Of a stretch of DNA of 64,000 bases, positions 1 to 8,964 are shown in pieces. The notes under the pieces were generated by a model. It was not told where the DNA came from, ran no database searches, and saw nothing but the letters and a program-made list of their open reading frames with translations. Position numbers and translations under genes: made by a program. Location of the stretch: the NCBI RefSeq assembly GCF_963678635.1, contig NC_087062.1, positions 16,977,789-17,041,788 of the forward strand, in the 5' to 3' direction. Each line of letters opens with the position of its first letter. The first letter of the stretch is position 1. The stretch is from Symsagittifera roscoffensis. Its lineage: Eukaryota; Xenacoelomorpha; Acoela; Convolutidae.

Positions 1-2391
1 TCACAACATCCCACAGTTTTATTCACAGACCACAAACCAATCATTTTTCTTTTCACACAGAAATCTAACCCAAACCACCGAGTTTACAGATTTCAACTAA
101 TTCTAATGAAATTTCCAAACTTACATATAGTTTGGACTGCAGGAAAAAATCTTGCATTACCAGACACCTTAAGTCGAAATACACCACCTGAATTACTTAC
201 ACGAAAAACAACAGTTGAAATACCCAAAAACATAAAATTCTACCTTGCAGAAAACGAAACATCACCCCGATTAGAATGCAAATATGCAGTTAAAACTGAT
301 ATTGAACAATCACAAATAAATAATTTACAACATTTCCCACTTTATTTAGATTGTCAAAATAATCATTATGAAGTTGACCTACTTGGAACATCAACTTTTA
401 AACCAATTCCATATTCCCAATGGATAAAAAACAACACCCAACAAAAACGAACAAAACAACACCAAACTAAAAAAGACCATTTTCCACTAATAGAAAAAGA
501 AAATTTAACTGATAAAATAAATTTATCAGGACCACCAACAACCGATTCGAAATACACAATAAATCAAGTTTTTGATCTTCATGACCCATTAGATACAATA
601 CCCTTATCTAAATTCGAAATTGGAAACATTTTTCTCCCTCCAACAGAAACGATTACAACTTCAACACTGAAACAATATCAAAATCTTGACCCGATAATTA
701 GACAACTGAAATCATGGCACAAATATAAAACTAAACCTATCAAAGCAGATTCAACCATTCTAGGAAACAAAACACTCCTTCGATACTTTCGCAAATTTAA
801 CAACACAACAATTAACGAAAATACAGACCTTTTAGAGTATAACCTGAATGAATCTACAGTTCCCTGTCTCCCTTTAAGTATGATTCTTATAGCTTTTAAT
901 ATTTCACATACACAAAATATTAAAGGACACTCTGGATCAGAAAAAACATATTCAAATTTTATACAAAATTTTTACTTCCCAAATGCACCAATTTGGATAA
1001 AAATACTATGCAATGATTGTATAGTATGTCAACTAAATAAACCTTACCCAAATCAAAAACAAATAGCACAAAAACAAGACTTTAAAGGACAAAGTTTGTA
1101 CTTTAATCACCGTATCTCATTTGATACTAAAGGCCCGATTTCACCCTCATCAGAAGGAAACTCCTACATTATGGTAATTGTTGACGCATTCACACACTAT
1201 GTAGCACTTAACCCAGTACCACATTGTAATGCTTATTACGCATATACAACACTTTATGAACACTGGATAGCAAAATTTGGACTACCAGAAATTTTAGTCA
1301 CAGACAATGGTACAGAATTCATAAATAATGAAATAATAACACTATGTCATTTATACAACATTAAACACAAACCACGTACATCTCATGCACCTTGGACAAA
1401 CGGCTTAGTCGAAGGTATGAACCGTTCACTACAAGAATATCTTAGATGTATCATCAACGGAAATGATACAAAATATACCGAATGGTCAGCAGATGTAAAA
1501 TTATTTCCCTTAGCATATAACTCACAAATTACGACAACATTAGGAATGTCACCATACGAAATGGTTTTTAACCAAAAGCCACGCAAACCAATAATGTTTA
1601 CAGCAAATTCCCATAAAAACGCACAAGGTTATTGTCAACCAAATAAAGACTCAATTTGTTATAACCTACCTTTACATACACACGATGAAGATCATTTTCA
1701 TCACCCACAAATTCTTAAATTAGCCTCCGGTACACACACCGAATGGATTTTAAATAGAGATAAGAAACACAATGAAATTTACCAAAAAATAACGAAAAAG
1801 TTATTACAAAGACAAAACATAAATGAACAAATCAATTCACGTTTTACACCAGCTTCCGATTTAAAAATTGGAACATTTGTTCTCATACCTAATTTTAATA
1901 CTCAAAAAGGAATTTCTAAAAAATTACAACCCCTCCGAAAAGGACCCTACCAAATAATTGCAAGACCCACTGATGTCACATATAAAATTACCGACTCCAA
2001 TAAAAAAGAAATCGTTCAGCACCGAAACAACCTATTACCTTACTACCCAAAAGAATACGCACTCCGCGAATTAACTCAATTATATTCCTTCACAGGATTA
2101 AAAATAGTTCAAAACGAACCACATCTGAAAAATACAGAACAAAATGATAACCCCACCGAAAATCAAAACACAAACCCAACCGCTACCAAAAACACTACAA
2201 AAAATCTAGATCATAAAGAATCCCAAAAGCAAAGAAAAAATAGAAAAATGACAGAACAAATAATACCCCAAGAAGAAATAGACAAATCAGAACATAGAAA
2301 AACAACAAGACTCCGAAATCAACCGCGTAAAAACTACAAAATGTTCATCCCCCAATCTAAAATATTAAAGAAAGTAGAATTTAAAAAGTAA
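1..2391 (+). CDS. pol: Pol polyprotein, 3' part: RNase H tail, integrase, GPY/F module (partial)
   Basis: The frame is open from base 1, so the first ATG at 106 is internal. The first codons hold the end of RNase H (a TDHKP motif). Numbering from the ATG at 106, the integrase zinc finger is H268, H275, C302, C305 and the catalytic triad is D340, D400 and E436, a D,D-35-E spacing. A GPY/F module (RKGPYQI, coded near 1936-1956) follows, then a basic, Asn/Gln-rich tail of about 110 residues. Integrase joins the reverse-transcribed DNA to host chromatin in the nucleus, and GPY/F is typical of Ty3/Gypsy and retroviral integrases. There is no internal break in this part, in contrast to copy B. The 570 bases after the stop carry no clear ORF. 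Confidence 0.95.
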   Translation, partial: SQHPTVLFTDHKPIIFLFTQKSNPNHRVYRFQLILMKFPNLHIVWTAGKNLALPDTLSRNTPPELLTRKTTVEIPKNIKFYLAENETSPRLECKYAVKTDIEQSQINNLQHFPLYLDCQNNHYEVDLLGTSTFKPIPYSQWIKNNTQQKRTKQHQTKKDHFPLIEKENLTDKINLSGPPTTDSKYTINQVFDLHDPLDTIPLSKFEIGNIFLPPTETITTSTLKQYQNLDPIIRQLKSWHKYKTKPIKADSTILGNKTLLRYFRKFNNTTINENTDLLEYNLNESTVPCLPLSMILIAFNISHTQNIKGHSGSEKTYSNFIQNFYFPNAPIWIKILCNDCIVCQLNKPYPNQKQIAQKQDFKGQSLYFNHRISFDTKGPISPSSEGNSYIMVIVDAFTHYVALNPVPHCNAYYAYTTLYEHWIAKFGLPEILVTDNGTEFINNEIITLCHLYNIKHKPRTSHAPWTNGLVEGMNRSLQEYLRCIINGNDTKYTEWSADVKLFPLAYNSQITTTLGMSPYEMVFNQKPRKPIMFTANSHKNAQGYCQPNKDSICYNLPLHTHDEDHFHHPQILKLASGTHTEWILNRDKKHNEIYQKITKKLLQRQNINEQINSRFTPASDLKIGTFVLIPNFNTQKGISKKLQPLRKGPYQIIARPTDVTYKITDSNKKEIVQHRNNLLPYYPKEYALRELTQLYSFTGLKIVQNEPHLKNTEQNDNPTENQNTNPTATKNTTKNLDHKESQKQRKNRKMTEQIIPQEEIDKSEHRKTTRLRNQPRKNYKMFIPQSKILKKVEFKK

Positions 2392-2965
2392 TTTTAACAT
2401 TTTATACTTCACAATCTTGAAACCTCCGTAACATTTTTCATTTCAATTTTTCAAAATAACATGCTCACAAGTACGCAATAATTCTAATTCAAAATAGACC
2501 AATAGAACTCAAACTAAGATCAATTAGACGAATAATCTAGAACTCCAGGCACATCTCTAACTATAACTTTACAACCTCCAGGTCAAAAATAAGCAAACCA
2601 CTCCAACTTGACAGCTAAAATAAATATCACCATAATACCGTACCCCTCCCTTATCAAATAACCCAAAGATCAACAATATTTCCCCAACTCAGACCACGAA
2701 TACCCCCAAAACAAATTTGATAACTTAGCCTAAAGTAACAAAATGAAGATTTTAATTAGCCTAAAGTATAAAAATCTCACCATACCCCGGATCATTTGAC
2801 AAACAAAAATAAAGAAAAAGACGACCTCCCGATCACCATAAAAATTGCCCCCAACAAATTTTTACAAAACTCAACCCACTTGTCAAAAAACTAATAAATA
2901 ATTCGACCACACCAGAAAATCGCCTCAAACAGCAAAAAATATTCGACCAAGAGATCATTTCTTAA
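2392..2965 (+). other. Non-coding spacer between pol and the small membrane ORFs
   Basis: I see no open frame of note here. A similar AT-rich spacer is at the equivalent place in copy B (about 20160-21060). It could hold signals for a subgenomic env-type mRNA, but I cannot point to a certain splice site. Confidence 0.5.
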
Positions 2966-3196
2966 ATGCTTTTCTCTCAAACAGTTGCTCAAATACTTAT
3001 AAATTTTAAACATTTTTTTTCAATACTTGAAGCTTTTATAATATTTCTTTTTGATATACTTGAATCTTTTCTAATAATCTTAATCATTTTTTGTAACATT
3101 TTTTTAATTTTCTACACTATACTCGAACTATTCCTCCAACTTTCCAAAACCCTTGAATATATCCACAGGTACGATTTTAACAACTTGTCTAAATGA
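2966..3196 (+). CDS. Small hydrophobic ORF 1 (76 aa), probable membrane peptide
   Basis: This is a 76-residue ORF starting at ATG 2966. It is almost entirely hydrophobic between about residues 15 and 60 (Phe, Leu, Ile), enough for one or two membrane passes, with a short polar C-terminus. A recognisable homologue starting with the same residues (MLFSQTV) is in copy B at 19953-20156, so it is not a chance ORF. Its TGA stop overlaps the ATG of the next small ORF (ATGA, 3193-3196). The function is unknown. By size and character it could be a viroporin-like or envelope-accessory peptide, which is inference only. Confidence 0.6.
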   Translation: MLFSQTVAQILINFKHFFSILEAFIIFLFDILESFLIILIIFCNIFLIFYTILELFLQLSKTLEYIHRYDFNNLSK

Positions 3197-3381
3197 TACG
3201 AACAATTTTCAGTAGAACTGATATTTTTTTATTGTTTGTAATTTTCATAACATTTTTATCATCCCTCATTCTGACCATATGTAAATGTATAAAGAAGGCA
3301 ATCATCACATTTGCCCTAGCAACAATTTTTCTAATTATTTTTTTGGAAGAATATTATAATAAACACAAATTTTCTCACTAA
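3193..3381 (+). CDS. Small hydrophobic ORF 2 (62 aa), probable membrane peptide
   Basis: The start codon overlaps the stop of the preceding ORF by four bases (ATGA). Two hydrophobic stretches, roughly residues 10-28 and 35-50, are separated by a short Cys/Lys segment (CKCIKK), suggesting a two-pass hairpin membrane peptide with a charged C-terminus. Homologous segments are readable, though broken, in copy B (about 19740-19910) and in copy C (about 48080-48190, with a KAINTFALAT stretch). Survival in three copies supports it being a real gene. No known family is recognised. Confidence 0.6.
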   Translation: MIRTIFSRTDIFLLFVIFITFLSSLILTICKCIKKAIITFALATIFLIIFLEEYYNKHKFSH

Positions 3382-3389
3382 AGTAATAA

Positions 3390-4520
3390 CTCAAAAAACT
3401 ATCAAAAATTGCTACTCAACAGTCACAAAGTCAGTCTTCACCGACATCATCCCAAGATAACCCAACAACACCTTCAACTACCCAAAATCCTCAAACATCT
3501 ACACGAATTTCTTTTCAAGACAATCCATACACTTTTGAAGAACGGCACGCTCGTTTATCTGAACCACTAGAACCAGTTCAACGACAAGCATCTCTAAGTG
3601 AACCAACATATAATCTTTACCCAACACTACCACAAGAACTAAGTAGAATACGAAACCTTAGTCAAAACCAAAACACAACAGAAATAAATAGACAAATTAT
3701 ACATCCTCGACGAAATAGAAATTTTCAAACTCCCCGAGTTCATTTCGAAATACCTCAATCACCATCACAAACCACTCCAGAAAACACCACTGGTATCACA
3801 CCAGAAACTCCTACACTGTTTTCCCAACGAAGCACTTCAAGTCTACCCTCAGATTACTTAGGTTCAACACCAACATCTGAACAAATACGTGAAAATCCCT
3901 TTAACCCCCCAAACCAGGCATCACGACTACCATATTGGACTACACATTCATTCACACAAGGTGAACCAAATTTAGTCAATGACCCCATAGACATTTCTAC
4001 AGATACAACATCTTCATCACTACCCGAAACATTATCACTACCATCAACACCATCAATAAGCCAATTTTCACCACCACCCTTTAACTTGACATTTCCAAAC
4101 AACCTCGACGCAAGATACCGAGAACAATCATTAACAAATATCTCTTTAAGATTAGATTGGAATACATTCACAGCACCTCCACCATTATTTGGACAACATC
4201 AAGAAAGTAACCGCCTTCATAACTGGGCACTTAATAGATTACAATATCGCCAAGATATTCACAACGATATCCGTGATCACAATATTCAAATACTCCAACA
4301 AAACAGTTTACAATTAAAGTTTGAAATCACAGTTAAATTAAACAATATTACACAACATCCCTACCCATTAAACCCACCTAACATAACAGCTCAATCACTA
4401 CCACCACCGTTTATAACTACTGAAGTAATATATAAATACGACAGATATACCAAAAACACAATTGGTTACATTACATTTTATAACCCATACTCAGGATTAT
4501 CATACACATGTATATTCTAA
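3390..4520 (+). CDS. ORF3: S/T/P/Q-rich ORF of about 377 codons without any methionine
   Basis: The frame is open from 3390, just after two TAA codons, to the TAA at 4518-4520, and I find no ATG codon anywhere in it; the apparent start at 4086 is TTG. The first about 230 codons are rich in Ser, Thr, Pro and Gln and look disordered. The last about 145 codons look folded, with motifs such as LDARYRE and NPYSGLSYTC. Homologous sequence is present in copy B (18575 to about 19760) and, truncated, in copy C (about 47290-48060). The 3' end overlaps the env ATG by 13 nt in A and in B. Translation must begin by splicing into the frame (a CAACAG acceptor-like site is at 3417-3422), at a non-AUG codon, or by an internal mechanism. 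The function is unknown. Confidence 0.6.
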   Translation, partial: LKKLSKIATQQSQSQSSPTSSQDNPTTPSTTQNPQTSTRISFQDNPYTFEERHARLSEPLEPVQRQASLSEPTYNLYPTLPQELSRIRNLSQNQNTTEINRQIIHPRRNRNFQTPRVHFEIPQSPSQTTPENTTGITPETPTLFSQRSTSSLPSDYLGSTPTSEQIRENPFNPPNQASRLPYWTTHSFTQGEPNLVNDPIDISTDTTSSSLPETLSLPSTPSISQFSPPPFNLTFPNNLDARYREQSLTNISLRLDWNTFTAPPPLFGQHQESNRLHNWALNRLQYRQDIHNDIRDHNIQILQQNSLQLKFEITVKLNNITQHPYPLNPPNITAQSLPPPFITTEVIYKYDRYTKNTIGYITFYNPYSGLSYTCIF

Positions 4521-7126
4521 AATTATTAATTTTTTTCCAACTCCTTTTTCTAGTAACCTCAAATCAAAACATAAACCCTTCCCCCCGTACAGGACCACAA
4601 GATTTATTAGTAACACATTACGATTGCGAAGAAAATGAACAAAAAACACTACACAAATATGCAATAAATCAAGTATCACAATGTGAAACAGAACCACAAG
4701 CTATAGAAACCACAAATGTAATAGCAACACTCTATTCAAAAGCCCGAGCAACAACAGTTACAGGTTATAAATTCACAGCGACATTTTCCGAAAAGAAAGT
4801 ACATTGTTCACAAGTCTCCAACGGCAACAAAAACCGACTTGACCATGAATCATTCTATCAAAGTAATATAGAACGTCTTTTACATCTCAATCCCGACGAT
4901 TGTAAAAATGAATTACTTAGACTAAACATCACACAAAATAAAAACTCCGCAAGAAAGTTAGTCAACTTTCAAGTTTTTTCAGACTCTGTACATCAATCAC
5001 AACTTGAAAGACACCAAGGACATATAAAACTAGACGACAAATACCCGTATAACGGCGCACACGGACGATTAACCTATGACCTACACGATAAACATTGGAT
5101 ACCACACATTGGTATAAATAACCCATCAAACTGCAAAGCAGACACGAAAAATAAAGGATACCAAGAAATAATGTTTTTCGATTGGAAAATACAACTCGAA
5201 AAAATACAACTCACACGAGATTTATCTGATAATACAATGATCTATCAAGGAATCCGACTACCTTGTAAAAATGATCAAGGATATTGCGACCCTACAACAA
5301 GAACACAAGCAACAATTGTTTGGTTCCCCGAAGATACATGTACAACATTTCAAGTAGCAAAAATACACGCTCGTATGATAAAATTTCACGAAAGATATTT
5401 CATACAATCAATTCCTTATGAAAAAGTCCATCCATCACGAAAACTAAGTTCTAATTTTAGAAACATTGACAATATAGAAAATAAATTGACACGTTTTCAA
5501 ATATATCAAGAAACAGAACTTGCATGTAAATACAGGAATCCACTTCACAGAACACAATACTCTGAAATATTAGTTGAATACGAAAAAGGATTCGACATGA
5601 CCACTGGAAAAGTAAAAATCGACCCATATGCCACAGGTCATCCTCCAAACGAAGGAACATCCTATATACCAGTTAATTTTGAAAAAAGCAACGGACAACC
5701 TGGTGGACATCTAAAACCTTATGACACCAGAAGCACACGCTTACAAGAATTATCACTAATGAATACTACATATTTCGGTAATATCCACTATGATATTCAT
5801 TTGGATATGAAACTAGACTATACAATTAGCCGCATTTTTCAAGAAATGTCACTCTCCGAATTAGAAACACTACACCAACTATGTGAATTAGAACGAACAC
5901 AAATATTACAATCACTTGCACTAGCAGTATTAAAAATACCCTACGCAGGATACTTATTATCAGGAAATAGATCAAATTTTTTAGACTACGAAGGAAACAT
6001 CTTATGGTTTTATACTTGTACCAAAAAAGTATCACCACTATACGTTTTTGAAGATAAACGATGTTATAAAAGAATCCCTATCTTTTATAAGAATAAAGTA
6101 CATTTCGTGGATACACTTTCACGAAGAACCTATTTCTGGGATACCGCAGTCCCATGTGGATCAGAAAACAGCCACAATGTAGTACAACTAAACCCTGATG
6201 AAAATAAATATTATCTTCTCACTCCATATCCCACATTAATGCAATCACTCAAAAAATTTTCACCAGAAAGCATTCGCGCTATCGCTCGAAACCCAAATAT
6301 AGACTTACAATCAATAGGAATCTATTCAAAATCAGATATTCAACATCACATTAGAACACAACAATTCCAAGAATTATTAACACAAATGGACACTATACAA
6401 AGACAATCAATTGACCAAAACCTACGCAAACTTGCAGAAACCGCAGGTTTTGCCGATATCTACACACAAGACTATAGCGGATATTTTAAAGACATTAAAG
6501 ATTATATATATCTAAACGGCGAAAAATACCGTCCCCAAGATATATCACCAATCAACATTTTTAGCTTTGTAACACTCAAGAATGAAATCCTCGATTTTCT
6601 AGGATGGCCCTACTACATCTTAGAAAAATTGACTATTTTATACGCAATGTTTAACTTTATTGGATTTCTTTTCTCACTCTTAAAAGGAATCTACAATACA
6701 TGTGCTATACACACACAAGTAAACAGACAAGCAAGCGTAGCACGCATACTCTTTGCAGGATTTTTTGGAATTTTTTCCACATCTATAAACAAAATTCTTT
6801 TAGACGCACAAATAAAAGAATATAACACAAAAATAACAACACGACAAAATACATACGACGAAGAACATAACAATGTCGACACACAGCCAACGGCACCACA
6901 ACTACCACCCCTACCAAATAACCATCCATTATCCCTAGTCCCACGAAATTTTCGAAATTTAGCAATCACACATAATCCAAATTTTCGACTCAATACATCG
7001 CAAAGTCCCGTCCAACATATAATGACACATCAATCACAAGATGATAATACTTATGAACAAATTATTGAACAGCCCCATACCACCGCTTTTCAATCTCAAA
7101 ATAATCATTTTTTTAGCCCACGATGA
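4508..7126 (+). CDS. env: Envelope-like transmembrane glycoprotein (872 aa)
   Basis: The ATG at 4508 is followed by a typical signal peptide (hydrophobic residues about 3-17). A long ectodomain with many scattered cysteines follows, for example in the LPCKNDQGYC segment near residues 255-265. Near the C-terminus are a membrane span at about residues 707-728, a second hydrophobic stretch at about 741-765, and a polar Gln/Asn/Pro-rich tail of about 100 residues. The position downstream of pol and the topology indicate an envelope protein for membrane fusion or particle release. I see no obvious furin site followed by a fusion peptide, as in gypsy/baculovirus F-type Env, and cannot assign a fusion class. 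It overlaps ORF3 by 13 nt and ORF4 by 4 nt. Copy B carries a decayed homologue; copy C has lost it. Confidence 0.8.
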   Translation: MYILKLLIFFQLLFLVTSNQNINPSPRTGPQDLLVTHYDCEENEQKTLHKYAINQVSQCETEPQAIETTNVIATLYSKARATTVTGYKFTATFSEKKVHCSQVSNGNKNRLDHESFYQSNIERLLHLNPDDCKNELLRLNITQNKNSARKLVNFQVFSDSVHQSQLERHQGHIKLDDKYPYNGAHGRLTYDLHDKHWIPHIGINNPSNCKADTKNKGYQEIMFFDWKIQLEKIQLTRDLSDNTMIYQGIRLPCKNDQGYCDPTTRTQATIVWFPEDTCTTFQVAKIHARMIKFHERYFIQSIPYEKVHPSRKLSSNFRNIDNIENKLTRFQIYQETELACKYRNPLHRTQYSEILVEYEKGFDMTTGKVKIDPYATGHPPNEGTSYIPVNFEKSNGQPGGHLKPYDTRSTRLQELSLMNTTYFGNIHYDIHLDMKLDYTISRIFQEMSLSELETLHQLCELERTQILQSLALAVLKIPYAGYLLSGNRSNFLDYEGNILWFYTCTKKVSPLYVFEDKRCYKRIPIFYKNKVHFVDTLSRRTYFWDTAVPCGSENSHNVVQLNPDENKYYLLTPYPTLMQSLKKFSPESIRAIARNPNIDLQSIGIYSKSDIQHHIRTQQFQELLTQMDTIQRQSIDQNLRKLAETAGFADIYTQDYSGYFKDIKDYIYLNGEKYRPQDISPINIFSFVTLKNEILDFLGWPYYILEKLTILYAMFNFIGFLFSLLKGIYNTCAIHTQVNRQASVARILFAGFFGIFSTSINKILLDAQIKEYNTKITTRQNTYDEEHNNVDTQPTAPQLPPLPNNHPLSLVPRNFRNLAITHNPNFRLNTSQSPVQHIMTHQSQDDNTYEQIIEQPHTTAFQSQNNHFFSPR

Positions 7127-7998
7127 GCCGCCAACTTGGATCACTACATCGATCAAATTCCCATCCAACCAATCTTACCTCTCCAATCCCAATCATACCA
7201 CTTTTTGCTTTTCCGCCACCCGATTTTCCATCTAGCAATGTAACATCAGGCATGAATTCCGACACTAACTCACATATTTCAGTTTTATACTCCATCTCAC
7301 AGCTAAATAACCCGAATATTGAAACCCCCGATGAATTTGCCGACTCAGAACCATCCCCATCCAATAATTTTCATAACCCTTCTAATTTTTCTCAACCTCC
7401 TTTTCAACCCATATTATCCAATAACCCTGACCCAATCACTCCGACACCCTCTTATGCTTCCCAAGTTACCCCAATCTACTCCTCGTACCATTCTGACCAA
7501 TCATCTCATTCTCCAGACACCCCCCGAATCTCCCCAGAGCTAGACAATTTTATTACCCTCCAACAGCAACCCTACCACCTTAACACCCCGACCATAAACC
7601 AAATCTCCTCCACTACAGATTCATCCAATCCCCCTACACCCTCTTCAAATTATACTGAATCATTAACACCATCATCCACATCCACTATATCTTCACTAAA
7701 CACTAATAGAGCTTACCGCATTTTTAAAAGAAAATTCCCCAACCATCCTTTCCCAGCAAAACCAGGAACAGCCCGTGAATACATCAACCACCCCCAGCAT
7801 ACTAACACTAAAGAATTTTTAGCTATCACTTTACCCTCATTTCCACAATACACCTTAAACACCCCCCACGACACTAACGAAACACGCAACTTTGTAGATG
7901 AATACGTTTTAATGCCCACTCTCTCTTGGACCTCATATTATCATTTTACTAACCCTCTTTGCTTACCTTTATCCAGCACTTCCATCGATATAGAATGA
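7123..7998 (+). CDS. ORF4: N-terminal S/P/T-rich part of the ORF4/5 accessory protein
   Basis: The ATG overlaps the env stop (ATGA, 7123-7126). The first about 200 residues are low-complexity Ser/Pro/Thr/Asn. A conserved segment around residues 60-75 (IETPDEFADSEP) is recognisable in B and C. From about residue 195 the sequence becomes globular and includes LSWTSYYHFTNP near the end. The frame ends at TGA 7996-7998 but continues in the same frame into the ORF at 8008. The homologues in B and C carry sense codons at this point, so ORF4 and ORF5 are most likely one protein of about 600 residues. No known family is recognised. Confidence 0.65.
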   Translation: MSRQLGSLHRSNSHPTNLTSPIPIIPLFAFPPPDFPSSNVTSGMNSDTNSHISVLYSISQLNNPNIETPDEFADSEPSPSNNFHNPSNFSQPPFQPILSNNPDPITPTPSYASQVTPIYSSYHSDQSSHSPDTPRISPELDNFITLQQQPYHLNTPTINQISSTTDSSNPPTPSSNYTESLTPSSTSTISSLNTNRAYRIFKRKFPNHPFPAKPGTAREYINHPQHTNTKEFLAITLPSFPQYTLNTPHDTNETRNFVDEYVLMPTLSWTSYYHFTNPLCLPLSSTSIDIE

Positions 7999-8007
7999 AA
8001 CAAAGAC

Positions 8008-8922
8008 ATGCTATATCGACTAACTACACCACTAACCGCTAGACAGTTTACTTACGTTGGATATAAAAAATCACTAAAAATACACACTGCACCCAGAGCT
8101 AATGAATATACACTAGAATACTACGATCACAACATCATCAGAGCTAACCAAGATCAATTCTTAGACGAAGATCGCTTCGCTAACCCACAAATCACCGAGA
8201 AATTTTTCATCAAGACACCATATGTTTTTACACTAAACATCTTCGACCGAAAGTTTGATCACATTATTTCAGAAGCACTAACAAACACACAAGCATACGA
8301 AAGTTTTAAAGAACGCTTCCAAATCTTTTCACTAACCTTTCATTTCCTTGCACCACACGAAAGAGATTTGCACTGCTCACATGACATTATATTGCGCACT
8401 AAACAAACACATACATACAGTTATTATCGCTTCATCCAAAATCACTTTGACCTACACACACCCTCTAGGCAACCACACCATCGTTTTCAATTCATCAATT
8501 CAAAATACACTTCACCGTATTTCCTAAATTTCACATATTGTATTAAAGACACTAACCTCCATGGTATTCTTCGTAATTATGATCCCATAACCCAAATGTA
8601 CATTTTCTGCCCCATCACCAAGACCTTCAACGCCGAAGAATCCCGACCCTTCCTCATCCCGCACGAGTTTGTTCAGCCTATAGAAATCCCAATTTTAGAA
8701 TTCATCCACAACACTAAATTTAACCACAAATTATATAACTTAATCCAAAACACACCTTATGAGTTTGCAGTAGGCACTGAAGAACTAACCACTATTAAGG
8801 CACTTCAATTGCTTTGGCCACTGCTTCAGACTAAAAATATCATCCGCATTCTAGCTAAACTACTAACAACTTCAGAACTAATTCACGACATCTTCCCCCA
8901 CGGTTTTTTCCCCGACGACTAA
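8008..8922 (+). CDS. ORF5: C-terminal globular part of the ORF4/5 accessory protein (304 aa)
   Basis: It is in the same reading frame as ORF4, and three codons lie between the TGA at 7996-7998 and the ATG at 8008. It is rich in aromatic residues, His and Asn, and ends with a HGFFPDD tail. Homologues are at 14182-15243 in copy B and 45925-46973 in copy C, with shared motifs such as NSKYTSPYFLNFTYCIKDTN in A against matching stretches in the others. That makes it one of the best conserved parts of the family. No signal peptide or membrane span is seen, so it is probably cytosolic or nuclear. The function is unknown to me. A splice-donor-like GTAAGT lies four bases after the stop. Confidence 0.65.
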   Translation: MLYRLTTPLTARQFTYVGYKKSLKIHTAPRANEYTLEYYDHNIIRANQDQFLDEDRFANPQITEKFFIKTPYVFTLNIFDRKFDHIISEALTNTQAYESFKERFQIFSLTFHFLAPHERDLHCSHDIILRTKQTHTYSYYRFIQNHFDLHTPSRQPHHRFQFINSKYTSPYFLNFTYCIKDTNLHGILRNYDPITQMYIFCPITKTFNAEESRPFLIPHEFVQPIEIPILEFIHNTKFNHKLYNLIQNTPYEFAVGTEELTTIKALQLLWPLLQTKNIIRILAKLLTTSELIHDIFPHGFFPDD

Positions 8923-8925
8923 CAG

Positions 8926-8964
8926 GTAAGTATGAATTAAGTAAATATTACTAACTAATTACAG
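8926..8964 (+). other. Possible mini-intron directly after the ORF5 stop
   Basis: The 39 bases start with GTAAGT, contain a perfect TACTAAC branch-point-like heptamer at 8950-8956 and end in TTACAG. Copy B has a comparable arrangement at the same place (AG/GTAATATG, then CACTAACCAG). Thirty-nine bases is short for an animal intron, so a chance match is possible. The donor may pair with a more distant acceptor instead. Confidence 0.35.

Noticed and set aside
366-557. Minus-strand ORFs within copy A (such as 366-557, 3854-4171, 6691-6993)
   Set aside because: They are shadows of the plus-strand pol, ORF3 and env and have no homologous support of their own.
4086-4520. A separate 144-aa gene starting at 4086
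   Set aside because: The codon at 4086 is TTG and the same frame is open back to 3390, so it is the C-terminal part of ORF3.
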